A DNA stretch of 64,000 nucleotides from Pseudomonas sp. ACN8 (GCF_002303925.1 NZ_MRCS01000025.1:27846-91845), one strand, 5' to 3'; shown: positions 44,703-54,812, counted from the first letter of the stretch. Notes: generated by a model from the sequence alone, not told the origin. A program made the numbers and translations.

Positions 44703-46496
44703 ATGACAAAAACAACAATGCGCGCCATCTTCACACCACAGGCGCTGGCGGCTGCGGTCGCCTTGGGTTGCTGCGCCCAGGCGCAGGCCATTTCGTTCAA
44801 TATCGGGGAAATCGAGGGGACGTTCGACTCCTCGCTGTCGGTCGGCGCGAGCTGGGGCATGCGTGATGCGGATAGCGCGCTGGTAGGCGCCGTCAACGGC
44901 GGTTCCGGCCAGTCTTCGACCGGCGACGACGGGCGATTGAATTTCAAGAAGGGTGAAACCTTCTCGAAGATCTTCAAGGGGATTCACGACCTCGAACTGA
45001 AGTACGGCGACACCGGTGCGTTTGTGCGTGGCAAGTACTGGTACGACTTTGAACTCAAGGATGAAGGTCGCCCATTCAAGGACATCAGCGATCACAACCG
45101 CAAAGAAGGCGCCAAGTCTTCAGGCGGACAAATCCTCGACGCTTTCGTCTATCACAATTACTCCCTCGCCGATTTGCCGGGCACGGTCCGCGCCGGCAAG
45201 CAGGTGGTCAGTTGGGGCGAGAGCACCTTTATCGGCAACTCGATCAACAGCATCAATCCGGTCGACGTGTCCGCGTTCCGTCGTCCTGGCGCCGAGATCA
45301 AGGAAGGCCTGATCCCGGTCAACATGCTGTTCGCCTCCCAGGGCCTGACGGAGAAGTTGACCGTGGAAGGCTTCTATCAACTGGAATGGGACCAGACGGT
45401 CGTCGATAACTGCGGCACTTTCTTTGGTGTCGATGTGGTGGCGGATGGTTGCAACAAGGGTTACACCGTGGCCAACCCGGCCATTGCACCCTTGCAGCCG
45501 ATTGCGGCTGCCTTCGGCCAGGGCTTCGAGGTCAGCAAGGAGGGGGTGATCGTCCCCCGTGGCGGTGACCGCGATGCCCGGGATTCGGGACAGTGGGGTA
45601 CGGCGTTGCGCTGGTTGGGGGACGATACCGAGTACGGCCTGTACTTTATGAACTATCACAGCCGTTCGCCGAATGTCGGGACCACCACCGCCGGCCCCGG
45701 TACGCTGGCGAGCATTCCGGGGATCGTTGCCACCGCCAACCGTATCGCGCCCGGTAGCGGTTCGGGCCTGGCCCAAAGCGTGATGCTCGGTCGCGGCCAG
45801 TATTACCTCGAATACCCGGAAGACATCCGCCTCTACGGCGCGAGCTTCGCCACCACCTTATCCACCGGCACCGCGTGGAGCGGGGAAATCAGCTACCGCC
45901 CCAACCTTCCGGTGCAGGTCAACACCAATGACCTGACCCTGGCCATGCTCAATCCGATCGCGGGCGGTGCGGCATCGCCCATCGCCACGTCACCCGGGGC
46001 TGACAACACAGGTTATCGCCGCAAGGAAGTGACACAGATCCAGAGCACCCTGACGCACTTCATCGATCAGGTCGCGGGTGCGGATCGCCTGACTCTGGTG
46101 GGTGAGGCGGCGGTGGTCCGGGTCGGTGGTCTGGAGTCGCGCAGCAAACTGCGTTACGGCCGCGACTCGGTGTATGGCCAGTATGGTTTCGGCGGCGATA
46201 CCGACGGCTTCGTGACTTCGACTTCATGGGGATATCGCGGCCGGGCCATCCTTGACTACAACAACCTCATCGCCGGGATCAACGTCAGGCCCAACCTTTC
46301 GTGGTCACACGACGTCGCAGGCTTCGGCCCCAACGGTCTGTTCAACGAAGGCGCCAAGGCCATCAGCCTCGGTGTCGATGCGGACTATCGCAACACCTAC
46401 ACCGCGAGCCTCAGTTACACCGACTTTTTCGGCGGCGACTACAACGTCCTCACCGACCGTGACTTCGTGGCGTTGAGCTTTGGTGTGAACTTCTGA
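44703..46496 (+). CDS. DUF1302-family outer-envelope protein
   Basis: A 597-residue exported protein. A signal peptide ends at CAQAQA (about residue 30). The mature part is rich in aromatic/glycine alternating strands and ends in phenylalanine (LSFGVNF), as outer-membrane beta-barrels do. DUF1302 proteins are almost always encoded beside a DUF1329 protein, as here. The pair is often linked to RND/MMPL transport or catabolism of hydrophobic compounds. The role is not established. Confidence 0.9.
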   Translation: MTKTTMRAIFTPQALAAAVALGCCAQAQAISFNIGEIEGTFDSSLSVGASWGMRDADSALVGAVNGGSGQSSTGDDGRLNFKKGETFSKIFKGIHDLELKYGDTGAFVRGKYWYDFELKDEGRPFKDISDHNRKEGAKSSGGQILDAFVYHNYSLADLPGTVRAGKQVVSWGESTFIGNSINSINPVDVSAFRRPGAEIKEGLIPVNMLFASQGLTEKLTVEGFYQLEWDQTVVDNCGTFFGVDVVADGCNKGYTVANPAIAPLQPIAAAFGQGFEVSKEGVIVPRGGDRDARDSGQWGTALRWLGDDTEYGLYFMNYHSRSPNVGTTTAGPGTLASIPGIVATANRIAPGSGSGLAQSVMLGRGQYYLEYPEDIRLYGASFATTLSTGTAWSGEISYRPNLPVQVNTNDLTLAMLNPIAGGAASPIATSPGADNTGYRRKEVTQIQSTLTHFIDQVAGADRLTLVGEAAVVRVGGLESRSKLRYGRDSVYGQYGFGGDTDGFVTSTSWGYRGRAILDYNNLIAGINVRPNLSWSHDVAGFGPNGLFNEGAKAISLGVDADYRNTYTASLSYTDFFGGDYNVLTDRDFVALSFGVNF

Positions 46497-46519
46497 TCTG
46501 GCTGAAAAGGATGATTTCA

Positions 46520-47890
46520 ATGCGCAAGATGATTCTGCAATTGGGCACCGTTCTGGCCCTGAGTCTGCTGGCCGCCAACGTGATGGCCGCGGTGTCGCCG
46601 GAAGAAGCCGGCAAGCTTGGCTCCAGTCTTACACCGCTCGGTGCCGAGAAGGCCGGCAATGCCGATGGCTCGATTCCGGCCTGGACCGGCGGCATCCCGA
46701 AAAACGCTGGCGCGGTGGACAGCAAAGGTTTCCTGGCCGACCCCTTCGCCAACGAAAAGCCCCTGTTCGTGATCACCGCGGCGAACGTCGACAAGTACAA
46801 GGACAAGCTCTCCGACGGCCAGATCGCGATGTTCAAGCGCTATCCGCAGACCTACAAAATTCCGGTCTATCCCACCCATCGCACCGTTGCGTTACCGGCC
46901 GAAATCTATGAGTCGGCCAAACGCAGCGCGCTGAACGTAACACCGATCAATGACGGTAACGGTCTGGCCAACTTCACCGGCAATCGCTACTACGCATTCC
47001 CGATTCCGAAGAATGGCGTGGAAGTGATCTGGAACCACGTCACTCGCTACCACGGCGGCAATCTGCGCCGCACCGTCACCCAGGCGACACCGCAGTCCAA
47101 TGGCGACTTCACCGTGATCCGCTTCAAGGACGAGGTCGCCGTGCCGTCGTTGCTCAGCGATCTGAAACCGGGCAGCGACGATAACGTCCTCAACTACTTC
47201 AAGCAGGAAGTGACCGCGCCGGCGCGGCTGGCGGGTAACGTGTTGCTGGTCCACGAGACCCTCGACCAGGTCAAGGAACCGCGCAAGGCCTGGATCTACA
47301 ACGCCGGCCAGCGCCGGGTACGGCGTGCGCCCCAGGTCGCTTATGACGGCGTCGGCACCTCGTCCGACGGCCTGCGCACCACCGACAACTTCGATATGTT
47401 TTCCGGTGCACCGGATCGTTACGACTGGAAACTGATCGGCAAAAAAGAGATGTACATCCCCTACAACAGCTACAAGCTCGACTCGCCCGACCTCAAGTAC
47501 ACCGATGTGATCAAGGCCGGGCACATCAATCAGGATCTGACCCGCTACGAGCTGCACCGGGTCTGGGAGGTCGTCGCCACGGTCAAGCCGAACGAGCGGC
47601 ACGTGTACGCCAAGCGCCACATGTACATCGACGAAGACAGCTGGCAAGTGGCGCTGGCCGACCACTACGACGGGCGGGGCCAGCTCTGGCGCGTCGCCGA
47701 AGGGCATGCCCAGTTCTACTACGATCACCAGGTCCCGGCCTATACCGTCGAAGCGCTGTATGACCTGATTGCCGGCCGCTATATCGCCCTGGGAATGAAG
47801 AACGAGGAGAAGCGCAGCTTCGAATTCAACATCGATGCGAAAGCGGGGGACTACACGCCTGCAGCCTTGCGTAGTACGGGGGTCAGGTAG
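46520..47890 (+). CDS. DUF1329-family exported protein
   Basis: A 456-residue protein with a signal peptide ending near NVMA (about residue 24). Its beta-rich body resembles outer-membrane lipoprotein-sorting (LolB-like) folds (KEMYIPYNSYKLDSP, HRVWEVVATVKPNERHVYAKR). ATG 46520 is chosen because AAAGGA sits about 8 bases upstream; an ATG at 46511 would be too close. It is the operon partner of the DUF1302 gene 23 bases upstream. Confidence 0.9.
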   Translation: MRKMILQLGTVLALSLLAANVMAAVSPEEAGKLGSSLTPLGAEKAGNADGSIPAWTGGIPKNAGAVDSKGFLADPFANEKPLFVITAANVDKYKDKLSDGQIAMFKRYPQTYKIPVYPTHRTVALPAEIYESAKRSALNVTPINDGNGLANFTGNRYYAFPIPKNGVEVIWNHVTRYHGGNLRRTVTQATPQSNGDFTVIRFKDEVAVPSLLSDLKPGSDDNVLNYFKQEVTAPARLAGNVLLVHETLDQVKEPRKAWIYNAGQRRVRRAPQVAYDGVGTSSDGLRTTDNFDMFSGAPDRYDWKLIGKKEMYIPYNSYKLDSPDLKYTDVIKAGHINQDLTRYELHRVWEVVATVKPNERHVYAKRHMYIDEDSWQVALADHYDGRGQLWRVAEGHAQFYYDHQVPAYTVEALYDLIAGRYIALGMKNEEKRSFEFNIDAKAGDYTPAALRSTGVR

Positions 47891-47921
47891 GTTTCCTACA
47901 GGCTCCTACACAAAAGGGTGA

Positions 47922-47950
47922 CTTTGCGGTCACCTTTTTTATAGCAGTCG
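47922..47950 (+). terminator. Terminator after the DUF1302-DUF1329 operon
   Basis: Stem GGTGAC/GTCACC extended by A-T pairs, loop TTTGCG, then T6. It lies about 40 bases past the DUF1329 stop. Confidence 0.85.
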
Positions 47951-48031
47951 ATCAGTGTGTTGAATACTTCTTCAACAAGCGCTCGGGAGGGGGCTAGGGT
48001 GGCGCCAGAATTATAAAAAAGGCGCATCACA

Positions 48032-50575
48032 ATGACTGCAATGACGCACTGTCTGGACCGCCCTGGCTTCCTGCCCCGACTGTCGTCCCATCACCTGTCC
48101 CGCGAGCGGCTGATCGAGCCCATGCTGGTCTCGACCGCGCGGGTGAAATTGCTTTGCGCACCGGCCGGTAGTGGCAAGAGCGCATTACTCACCGAATGCC
48201 TGCTGCGGGCGCCGGAGCACACTCGGGTTTGTTGGCTGCCGCTGGCGGGGGCGTCGTTGAGTGCAGCCGATTTTTTGTTGCGCCTGACGCAAGCCCTGGG
48301 TCTGCCCTCGACGGATGAGCCCGGACTGCTGGCGCATCTGGCCCGATTGCAGGCGCCGACCTGGCTGTTTCTCGATGATTACAGCCGAGCACCCAATCCG
48401 GAACTCGACCGGATGCTTGATCGCCTGTTGGCCGTCGCCAGCCCGGCGCTGACCTGGTGGCTGAGCTCCCGTCGACGACCACCCTGCAACTGGCCGCGGC
48501 TGCTGCTCGATGATGAGTTGTACGAGTGCGAAGCCCGGACGCTGGCCTTTACCGAGGCCGAGGTCAGACAGTTGCTCGGTCATGTCGAGCCGACCCTGGC
48601 GGCACAAACCGCCAAAAGGATGGTTCAGCGCAGCGGTGGCTGGTGCGCTGGCGTACGTATCGCGTTGCTCAATGGTTGTCCGTGGTCGGGTGAGCAGGGG
48701 CGTTCGGCAACATTGCTCGATTATCTGCAACACGAGTTGTTCAACACCTTGCCATCGGAGTTGGTCGAGGTCTGGAAGGTGTTGGTGCATCTGCCACGCT
48801 TCAACGCCAGCCTGTGCGAGCATCTTTTCGGTCCGGGGGAGGGCGCGCAGTGGCTGCAGGTGTTGCAGGATATGGGCTGCTTCATTGAACCCTGGGAAGA
48901 CTCCGTCGAGTGGTTGCGGATCTTCGAGCCACTGGCCCGGGAGATGCGTGAAGAGCCGACCTCGGCCGGGCGATCCTGGCATCGCCGCGCGTGCCAATGG
49001 TTCAGCGCCGAGGAAGACTGGCAGGGCGCCTTCGAGCAGGCATTGCTGGCGCAAGAACACGAAGTCGCGGTCAGCCTGATGCAACACTTCAGTTTTGAGC
49101 ATCTGTTCAAGCGACAGAACGTCAGCTGGTTACTCGAGCTGCACGAGCAGCTGGGTGAACAGCTGACCCTGGGCACGCCACAACGGGTGGGGTTGATCAC
49201 CGCGGCGTTGCTGTTTGCCGGGCGATTCGAGCAGGCGGCCGCCTGCATTGGGCAGTTGTCCCGATTTGCCCCGCAACCGACGGCATGCTTGCAACGGCAA
49301 TTGCTGGCACGGTGGCAGGCGCAACAGGGGTGGTTGCTGCATTTGCAGGGACGCCAGCCGGCGGCACGGGCGCATTTTATCGAGGCGCTGGACGGGCTGG
49401 ACGCCGAGGCGTGGCCTGCACGATTACTGTGTCTGTCCGGGTTGACCCAGCAAGCGCTGCTCAACGCCGACCTCGATGCCGCCCAGACCTTCAATCGTGA
49501 CGCCCTGTGCCTGGCACGGGCACAAGGCTCGTTGCTGTTTGAAGGCTTGCTCGAACTCGATCATGCGCAGTTGCTGGAGCAGCGTGGTGCCCCCCGGCGA
49601 GCCGGGCAACTGCTGGCCGACATCCATGAAATGCTCGGACGGCAGGCTGATCGACCGACGCCGCTGCTGGGACGAATCGCCCTGCGACGTGGACGGTTGG
49701 CCTTGTGCCAGGGCCAGGATGAATTGGCCGGTGAGTGCTTCCAGGCGGGCCTTGATGACTGTCTTCACGGTCAGGACAAGCATGTGCTGTACGGGTTTCT
49801 CGGGCAGGCGCAACTGGCGGCCAATCAACGCGACTATGCCCACGCGTTTGATCGCCTGCGCGAGGCTGAACGGTTGATGCAGCAACGGCAGATCCCCGAC
49901 ACGGTGTATCGCGGCGTGTTGCTGCAAATCAGCAGTCATTTCTGGCTGCAACAAGGGCGCCCGGAGTTGGCCCGGGAAGCGCTGACCCGGGTCTTGCGAC
50001 ATTACCGCGGGACCCACGCGCGCCAGGCACCGCCGGCCACGCTGCAGCTGATTGCACGTATCGAATACCAGTTGGTATTGGCCGAGACTCAACTGCAACT
50101 GGTGCAACATCCACTGGATAGACTCAGGGCGTTACTCGAACATGCGCAACAACACGCCATGCTGGTGCTGGAAACGGAGCTGCAATTGGCCATCTGCGAA
50201 GTGGCGGACCTGACGGGGAAGCCGGACATGGCCCACGCAGCACTGGAGGCCGGTCTGGCGTTGGTCAAGCGTTGTCAGGGGCAACAGGCATTGCGTGATT
50301 TGAACTTGCGCCAGCCGAACCTGATCTGTCGTTTACAAGGGGAGGAGGCGGTGACCGCGCTCGCCCTTGATGCCAACCTGCTGAGTTGTCGGGAGCTGGA
50401 AGTGCTCGGCCTGATTGCCCAGGGTAATTCCAATCAGCAAATTGCCGAGCAGCTATTCATTTCGCTGCATACGGTGAAAACCCATGCCCGGAGAATCCAT
50501 AGCAAATTGGGGGTTGAACGTCGCACGCAAGCGGTGGCGATGGGCAAGAAGTTGGGCCTGATCCTGCTCGCCTGA
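48032..50575 (+). CDS. Large MalT/LAL-type LuxR-family regulator
   Basis: An 847-residue STAND-type transcription activator. The N-terminal Walker A is APAGSGKSAL (about residues 45-54) and a Walker B-like TWLFLDDYSRA follows. The middle is TPR-like helical repeats. The C-terminal LuxR helix-turn-helix reads LSCRELEVLGLIAQGNSNQQIAEQLF and SLHTVKTHARRIHSKLGV. It lies directly downstream of the DUF1302/DUF1329 operon and is its likely regulator, which is inference from position. Confidence 0.9.
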   Translation: MTAMTHCLDRPGFLPRLSSHHLSRERLIEPMLVSTARVKLLCAPAGSGKSALLTECLLRAPEHTRVCWLPLAGASLSAADFLLRLTQALGLPSTDEPGLLAHLARLQAPTWLFLDDYSRAPNPELDRMLDRLLAVASPALTWWLSSRRRPPCNWPRLLLDDELYECEARTLAFTEAEVRQLLGHVEPTLAAQTAKRMVQRSGGWCAGVRIALLNGCPWSGEQGRSATLLDYLQHELFNTLPSELVEVWKVLVHLPRFNASLCEHLFGPGEGAQWLQVLQDMGCFIEPWEDSVEWLRIFEPLAREMREEPTSAGRSWHRRACQWFSAEEDWQGAFEQALLAQEHEVAVSLMQHFSFEHLFKRQNVSWLLELHEQLGEQLTLGTPQRVGLITAALLFAGRFEQAAACIGQLSRFAPQPTACLQRQLLARWQAQQGWLLHLQGRQPAARAHFIEALDGLDAEAWPARLLCLSGLTQQALLNADLDAAQTFNRDALCLARAQGSLLFEGLLELDHAQLLEQRGAPRRAGQLLADIHEMLGRQADRPTPLLGRIALRRGRLALCQGQDELAGECFQAGLDDCLHGQDKHVLYGFLGQAQLAANQRDYAHAFDRLREAERLMQQRQIPDTVYRGVLLQISSHFWLQQGRPELAREALTRVLRHYRGTHARQAPPATLQLIARIEYQLVLAETQLQLVQHPLDRLRALLEHAQQHAMLVLETELQLAICEVADLTGKPDMAHAALEAGLALVKRCQGQQALRDLNLRQPNLICRLQGEEAVTALALDANLLSCRELEVLGLIAQGNSNQQIAEQLFISLHTVKTHARRIHSKLGVERRTQAVAMGKKLGLILLA

Positions 50576-50590
50576 TCATCGCCGCTGCGT

Positions 50591-51388
50591 TCAGGTTGTC
50601 GATGAGCCGGGTTCAAAGCCCATGCGCCAGCTCACGGCACGGGTGGCGGCTAACAAACGCTGTGCCGCCGGGCCGTTTTCATCGGCATGGAACAGCGAGG
50701 TCGGCCCGACCACGGTCAGTACTGCCGCGATCCTGCCCATGGCGTTGAACACCGGCGCCGACAAGGCATCCACTCCGGGCATCAACAGTCCATGCACATG
50801 ATGCAGGCCCCGATGGCGGATCTGTTCGCTCATCGTTGCGTAGGCCTGGTCATCCGCCAAGGCGTGGGCAGTAGCGTTTTGCAGTTCCTGTTCACGCAGA
50901 TCCACGGTTTCACGGGCAGGCAAGTAGGCGCCAAACACCAGTCCCGTCGAAGAACTGAGCAATGGCAACACCGAGCCCAGTTGTGTCACCACCGTCACTG
51001 CACGCACCGCCGGTTCGATATGCACCACGGTCGCGCCCTGATTGCCCCACACCGCCAGAAAACAGGTCTCGTTCAAGTCGTCGCGCAGTTCAGCCAAGGG
51101 CAGGGCGGCGACTTTCAGCACGTCCATACTGTTGAGTGCCGCCAACCCTACGCGCAAGGCTTCGCGGCCCAGGCCGTAATGGTTGGTGGCGGCATTCTGT
51201 TCGGCGAATCCGCTGGCGATCAGGGCCTGCAAATAGCGGTGAACCTTGCTCGCCGGCATCTGCACGTGTTCGGCCAGGCGCGACAGCGAAGTCGAGGGCG
51301 ACAACTCGGCCAGAGCCTTGAGGATGTCGGTGCCAACCTCGGCCGAGCGGACTTTCTGCTTACCGTTGTTGTCGCTGGTTTTTTCCAT
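50591..51388 (-). CDS. hmgR: IclR-family regulator of the homogentisate genes (HmgR-like)
   Basis: A 265-residue repressor with an N-terminal winged helix (SLSRLAEHVQMPASKVHRYLQALIASGF) and a C-terminal IclR effector domain. It is divergent from hmgA, the position of HmgR in Pseudomonas putida, where homogentisate is the inducer. ATG 51388 (MEKTSDNNG) is taken over an in-frame start 60 bases upstream. Confidence 0.9.
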   Translation of the reverse strand: MEKTSDNNGKQKVRSAEVGTDILKALAELSPSTSLSRLAEHVQMPASKVHRYLQALIASGFAEQNAATNHYGLGREALRVGLAALNSMDVLKVAALPLAELRDDLNETCFLAVWGNQGATVVHIEPAVRAVTVVTQLGSVLPLLSSSTGLVFGAYLPARETVDLREQELQNATAHALADDQAYATMSEQIRHRGLHHVHGLLMPGVDALSAPVFNAMGRIAAVLTVVGPTSLFHADENGPAAQRLLAATRAVSWRMGFEPGSSTT

Positions 51389-51448
51389 GGTGGCTGGGAT
51401 CCCGGGACGAATGGGCGTCTTTATAGCTTGACGGTCAATACCAATCAA

Positions 51449-51474
51449 ATTACGTTATGCGTAATCGAATTACG
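51449..51474. promoter_or_regulatory. Candidate HmgR operator in the hmgR-hmgA gap
   Basis: A 17-base palindrome ATTACGTTATGCGTAAT (51449-51465) is followed four bases later by a third ATTACG half-site (51469-51474). HmgR of P. putida is reported to bind a 17-bp palindrome in the hmg promoter. The position between divergent hmgR and hmgA fits. Confidence 0.75.
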
Positions 51475-51551
51475 ATAAAAATAACCCAGGCGTGCCTCGA
51501 CCTCTGCAACAGAGCGAGCGGCCACTGCCGACTCCCTGTTCAGGAGGCTCC

Positions 51552-52856
51552 ATGAACCCCGATTCAACGACGCCAGCGCTGGCCTACCTGTCAGGCTTCG
51601 GCAACGAATTCAGCAGCGAAGCGTTGCCCGGCGCACTGCCTGTCGGCCAGAACTCCCCGCAAAAAGCCCCGTACGGCCTTTACACCGAACTGTTCTCCGG
51701 CACCGCGTTCACCATGGCGCGCAGCGAAGCGCGGCGCACCTGGATGTACCGCATCCAGCCGTCGGCCAATCACCCGGCATTCGTCAAACTGGACCGGCAA
51801 CTGGCCGGCGGCCCGCTGGGTGAGGTGACCCCCAACCGCCTGCGCTGGAACCCGCTGGACATTCCCACCGAGCCGACCGATTTCATCGACGGCCTGGTGA
51901 GCATGGCCGCCAACTCGGGCGCGGAAAAACCGGCCGGGATCAGCATCTACAACTACCGCGCCAACCGTTCCATGGAACGCGTGTTCTTCAATGCGGACGG
52001 TGAGATGTTGCTGGTGCCTGAACGGGGGCGACTGCGCATTGCCACCGAACTGGGCGTGCTTGAACTCGAGCCGTTAGAGATTGCCGTACTGCCACGCGGC
52101 CTTAAGTTCCGCATTGAACTGCTCGACCCGCAAGCTCGTGGTTATGTCGCCGAAAACCACGGTGCGCCGCTGCGACTGCCGGACCTGGGGCCGATTGGCA
52201 GCAATGGCCTGGCCAATCCGCGAGATTTCCTCACCCCGGTGGCGGCCTACGAAAACCTGCAACAACCCACCACGCTGGTGCAGAAATTCCTCGGCCAGTT
52301 GTGGGCCTGCGAGCTCAATCATTCACCGCTCAACGTGGTCGCCTGGCACGGTAACAACGTGCCGTACAAATATGACCTGCGCCGCTTCAACACCATCGGC
52401 ACCGTCAGTTTCGATCACCCCGATCCGTCGATCTTCACTGTGCTGACCTCGCCGACCAGCGTTCACGGCCTGGCAAACCTCGACTTCGTGATCTTCCCGC
52501 CGCGCTGGATGGTGGCCGAGAAAACCTTCCGTCCGCCGTGGTTCCATCGCAACCTGATGAACGAATACATGGGATTGATCCAGGGCGAATACGACGCCAA
52601 GGCCGAAGGCTTTGTGCCCGGCGGCGCTTCGTTGCACAGCTGCATGAGCGCCCACGGTCCCGATGGAGAGACGTGCACCAAAGCGATCAACGCGGAGCTC
52701 AAGCCGGCGAAAATCGACAACACCATGGCGTTCATGTTCGAGACCAGCCAGGTGTTGCGCCCAAGCCGTTTCGCCCTCGATTGCCCGCAACTGCAAAACA
52801 CTTATGACGCCTGCTGGGCTACGCTGCCCGCCACTTTCGACCCGACCCGGAGATAA
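51552..52856 (+). CDS. hmgA: Homogentisate 1,2-dioxygenase
   Basis: Opens the ring of homogentisate to maleylacetoacetate in Phe/Tyr breakdown, using Fe(II). The 434-residue protein begins YLSGFGNEFSSEALPGALP and carries the iron-binding PPWFHRNLMNEYMGLI and SLHSCMSAHGPD segments. A strong AGGAGG is at 51542. Loss of this enzyme typically gives brown pyomelanin. Confidence 0.98.
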   Translation: MNPDSTTPALAYLSGFGNEFSSEALPGALPVGQNSPQKAPYGLYTELFSGTAFTMARSEARRTWMYRIQPSANHPAFVKLDRQLAGGPLGEVTPNRLRWNPLDIPTEPTDFIDGLVSMAANSGAEKPAGISIYNYRANRSMERVFFNADGEMLLVPERGRLRIATELGVLELEPLEIAVLPRGLKFRIELLDPQARGYVAENHGAPLRLPDLGPIGSNGLANPRDFLTPVAAYENLQQPTTLVQKFLGQLWACELNHSPLNVVAWHGNNVPYKYDLRRFNTIGTVSFDHPDPSIFTVLTSPTSVHGLANLDFVIFPPRWMVAEKTFRPPWFHRNLMNEYMGLIQGEYDAKAEGFVPGGASLHSCMSAHGPDGETCTKAINAELKPAKIDNTMAFMFETSQVLRPSRFALDCPQLQNTYDACWATLPATFDPTRR

Positions 52857-52859
52857 CCC

Positions 52860-54164
52860 ATGACGCAGACTTCCATCACTCGCAGCTGGGTTGCATCCGC
52901 CAACGGCCACGCGGATTTTCCCCTGCAAAACCTGCCGCTGGGCGTGTTCAGCCTCAACGGCTCGGCACCGCGCAGTGGCGTGGCCATTGGCGAGCATATC
53001 TTTGACCTGCAAGCGGCCCTTGAGGCCGGGTTGTTCGATGGCGCCGCGAAGGCTGCCGTCGAGGCCACCCGTGGCGGCCAGCTGAATGCGTTCTTCGAAC
53101 TGGGCCGCGAGGCTCGCGTCGCGTTGCGCGAGCGTTTGCTGGAACTGTTCGCCGAAGGCAGCACCCTGCACGGCAAGATCGAAGCCCAGGGCGCAAAACT
53201 GCTACCGCTGGCGGCGGATTGCGAGATGCACCTGCCGGCGAAAATCAACGATTACACCGACTTCTACGTCGGCATCGAGCACGCGCAGAACGTCGGCAAA
53301 CTGTTCCGACCGGATAACCCGTTGCTGCCCAACTACAAGTACGTGCCAATCGGCTATCACGGTCGCGCGTCGACCATTCGCCCGTCCGGTACCGATGTGC
53401 GCCGCCCGAAAGGCCAGACGCTGCCGGCCGGTCAAACCGAGCCGACCTTTGGCCCTTGCGCGCGCCTGGACTACGAACTGGAGCTGGGCATCTGGATCGG
53501 ACAGGGCAACGACATGGGGGACTCGATTGCCATTGGCGACGCCGCCGATCACATCGCCGGTTTCTGCCTGCTCAACGACTGGTCGGCACGGGACATCCAA
53601 GCCTGGGAATACCAGCCGCTGGGGCCGTTCCTGTCGAAAAGCTTCATCACCAGCATCTCGCCGTGGGTGGTCACCGCCGAAGCGCTGGAGCCGTTCCGTC
53701 GTGCCCAGCCTGCGCGTCCCCAAGGCGATCCGCAGCCGCTGCCGTACCTGCTCGACAAGCGCGACCAGGCCGCTGGCGCGTTCGACATCGAACTGGAAGT
53801 GTTGCTGCTCACCGAGGCCATGCGCGAACAGAACTTGCCAGCCCATCGCCTGACCCTGAGCAACACCGGGCACATGTACTGGACCGTGGCACAAATGGTC
53901 GCGCACCACAGCGTCAATGGTTGCCAATTGCAGGCCGGTGACTTGTTCGGCTCGGGTACCTTGTCGGGGCCGGAAAACGGTCAGTTCGGCAGCCTGCTGG
54001 AAATCACCGAAGGCGGAAAAAAGCCGATTGAACTGGCCTCGGGTGAGGTGCGTAAATTCCTTGAGGACGGTGACGAAATCATCCTGCGCGGCCGCTGCCG
54101 CCGCGACGGTTTCGCTTCCATCGGTTTCGGCGAATGCCGTGGCAAAGTGCTGCCGGCGCGCTAA
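52860..54164 (+). CDS. fahA: Fumarylacetoacetase
   Basis: Splits fumarylacetoacetate to fumarate and acetoacetate, the last step of the pathway. The 434-residue protein has an N-terminal SH3-like domain and a C-terminal FAH domain with DYTDFYVGIEHAQNVG, the metal-binding LDYELELGIWIG and LLNDWSARDIQAWEYQPLGPF. It is 3 bases after hmgA. Confidence 0.98.
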   Translation: MTQTSITRSWVASANGHADFPLQNLPLGVFSLNGSAPRSGVAIGEHIFDLQAALEAGLFDGAAKAAVEATRGGQLNAFFELGREARVALRERLLELFAEGSTLHGKIEAQGAKLLPLAADCEMHLPAKINDYTDFYVGIEHAQNVGKLFRPDNPLLPNYKYVPIGYHGRASTIRPSGTDVRRPKGQTLPAGQTEPTFGPCARLDYELELGIWIGQGNDMGDSIAIGDAADHIAGFCLLNDWSARDIQAWEYQPLGPFLSKSFITSISPWVVTAEALEPFRRAQPARPQGDPQPLPYLLDKRDQAAGAFDIELEVLLLTEAMREQNLPAHRLTLSNTGHMYWTVAQMVAHHSVNGCQLQAGDLFGSGTLSGPENGQFGSLLEITEGGKKPIELASGEVRKFLEDGDEIILRGRCRRDGFASIGFGECRGKVLPAR

Positions 54165-54176
54165 CAGGAGCGGGGC

Positions 54177-54812
54177 ATGGAACTCTATACCTACTACCGT
54201 TCGACTTCGTCGTACCGGGTGCGTATCGCGTTGGCGCTCAAGGGCCTGGATTATCAATCCTTGCCGGTCAATCTGATCGCACCCCAGGGCGGCGAGCATC
54301 GTCAGCCACCTTATCTGGGCATCAACCCCCAAGGCCGCGTGCCGGCCTTGCGCACCGATGAAGGCGAGTTGCTGATCCAGTCTCCCGCGATCATCGAGTA
54401 CCTGGAGGAACGTTATCCACAGGTGCCACTGCTGTCCAAAGACCTGGCTGCCCGTGCTCACGAGCGCGGCGTGGCGGCAGTGATCGGCTGCGATGTGCAC
54501 CCGCTGCACAATGTCAGCGTGCTCAATCGGCTGCGCCAGTCGGGTCACGACGAGCCGCAAGTGGTGGAGTGGATCGGCCACTGGATCGGCCAGGGGCTGG
54601 CCACGGTGGAGCAGTTGATCGGTGATGACGGTTACTGCTTCGGCCCAGAGCCTGGGCTGGCGGACGTCTACCTGATCCCGCAGCTGTACGCGGCCGAGCG
54701 TTTCAATGTTTCTCTTGAGGCTTATCCGCGAATCCGGCGAGTGGCGGCATTGGCGGCGACGCACCCGGCGTTCATCAAGGCGCATCCGGCGAACCAGCCA
54801 GACACGCCCTGA
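54177..54812 (+). CDS. maiA: Maleylacetoacetate isomerase (zeta-class GST)
   Basis: Glutathione-dependent isomerisation of maleylacetoacetate to fumarylacetoacetate. The 211-residue protein has the zeta-GST active-site motif YRSTSSYRVRIALALKGL, and VIGCDVHPLHNVSVL in the C-terminal domain. It completes the hmgA-fahA-maiA operon, ending before a REP pair. Confidence 0.97.
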   Translation: MELYTYYRSTSSYRVRIALALKGLDYQSLPVNLIAPQGGEHRQPPYLGINPQGRVPALRTDEGELLIQSPAIIEYLEERYPQVPLLSKDLAARAHERGVAAVIGCDVHPLHNVSVLNRLRQSGHDEPQVVEWIGHWIGQGLATVEQLIGDDGYCFGPEPGLADVYLIPQLYAAERFNVSLEAYPRIRRVAALAATHPAFIKAHPANQPDTP

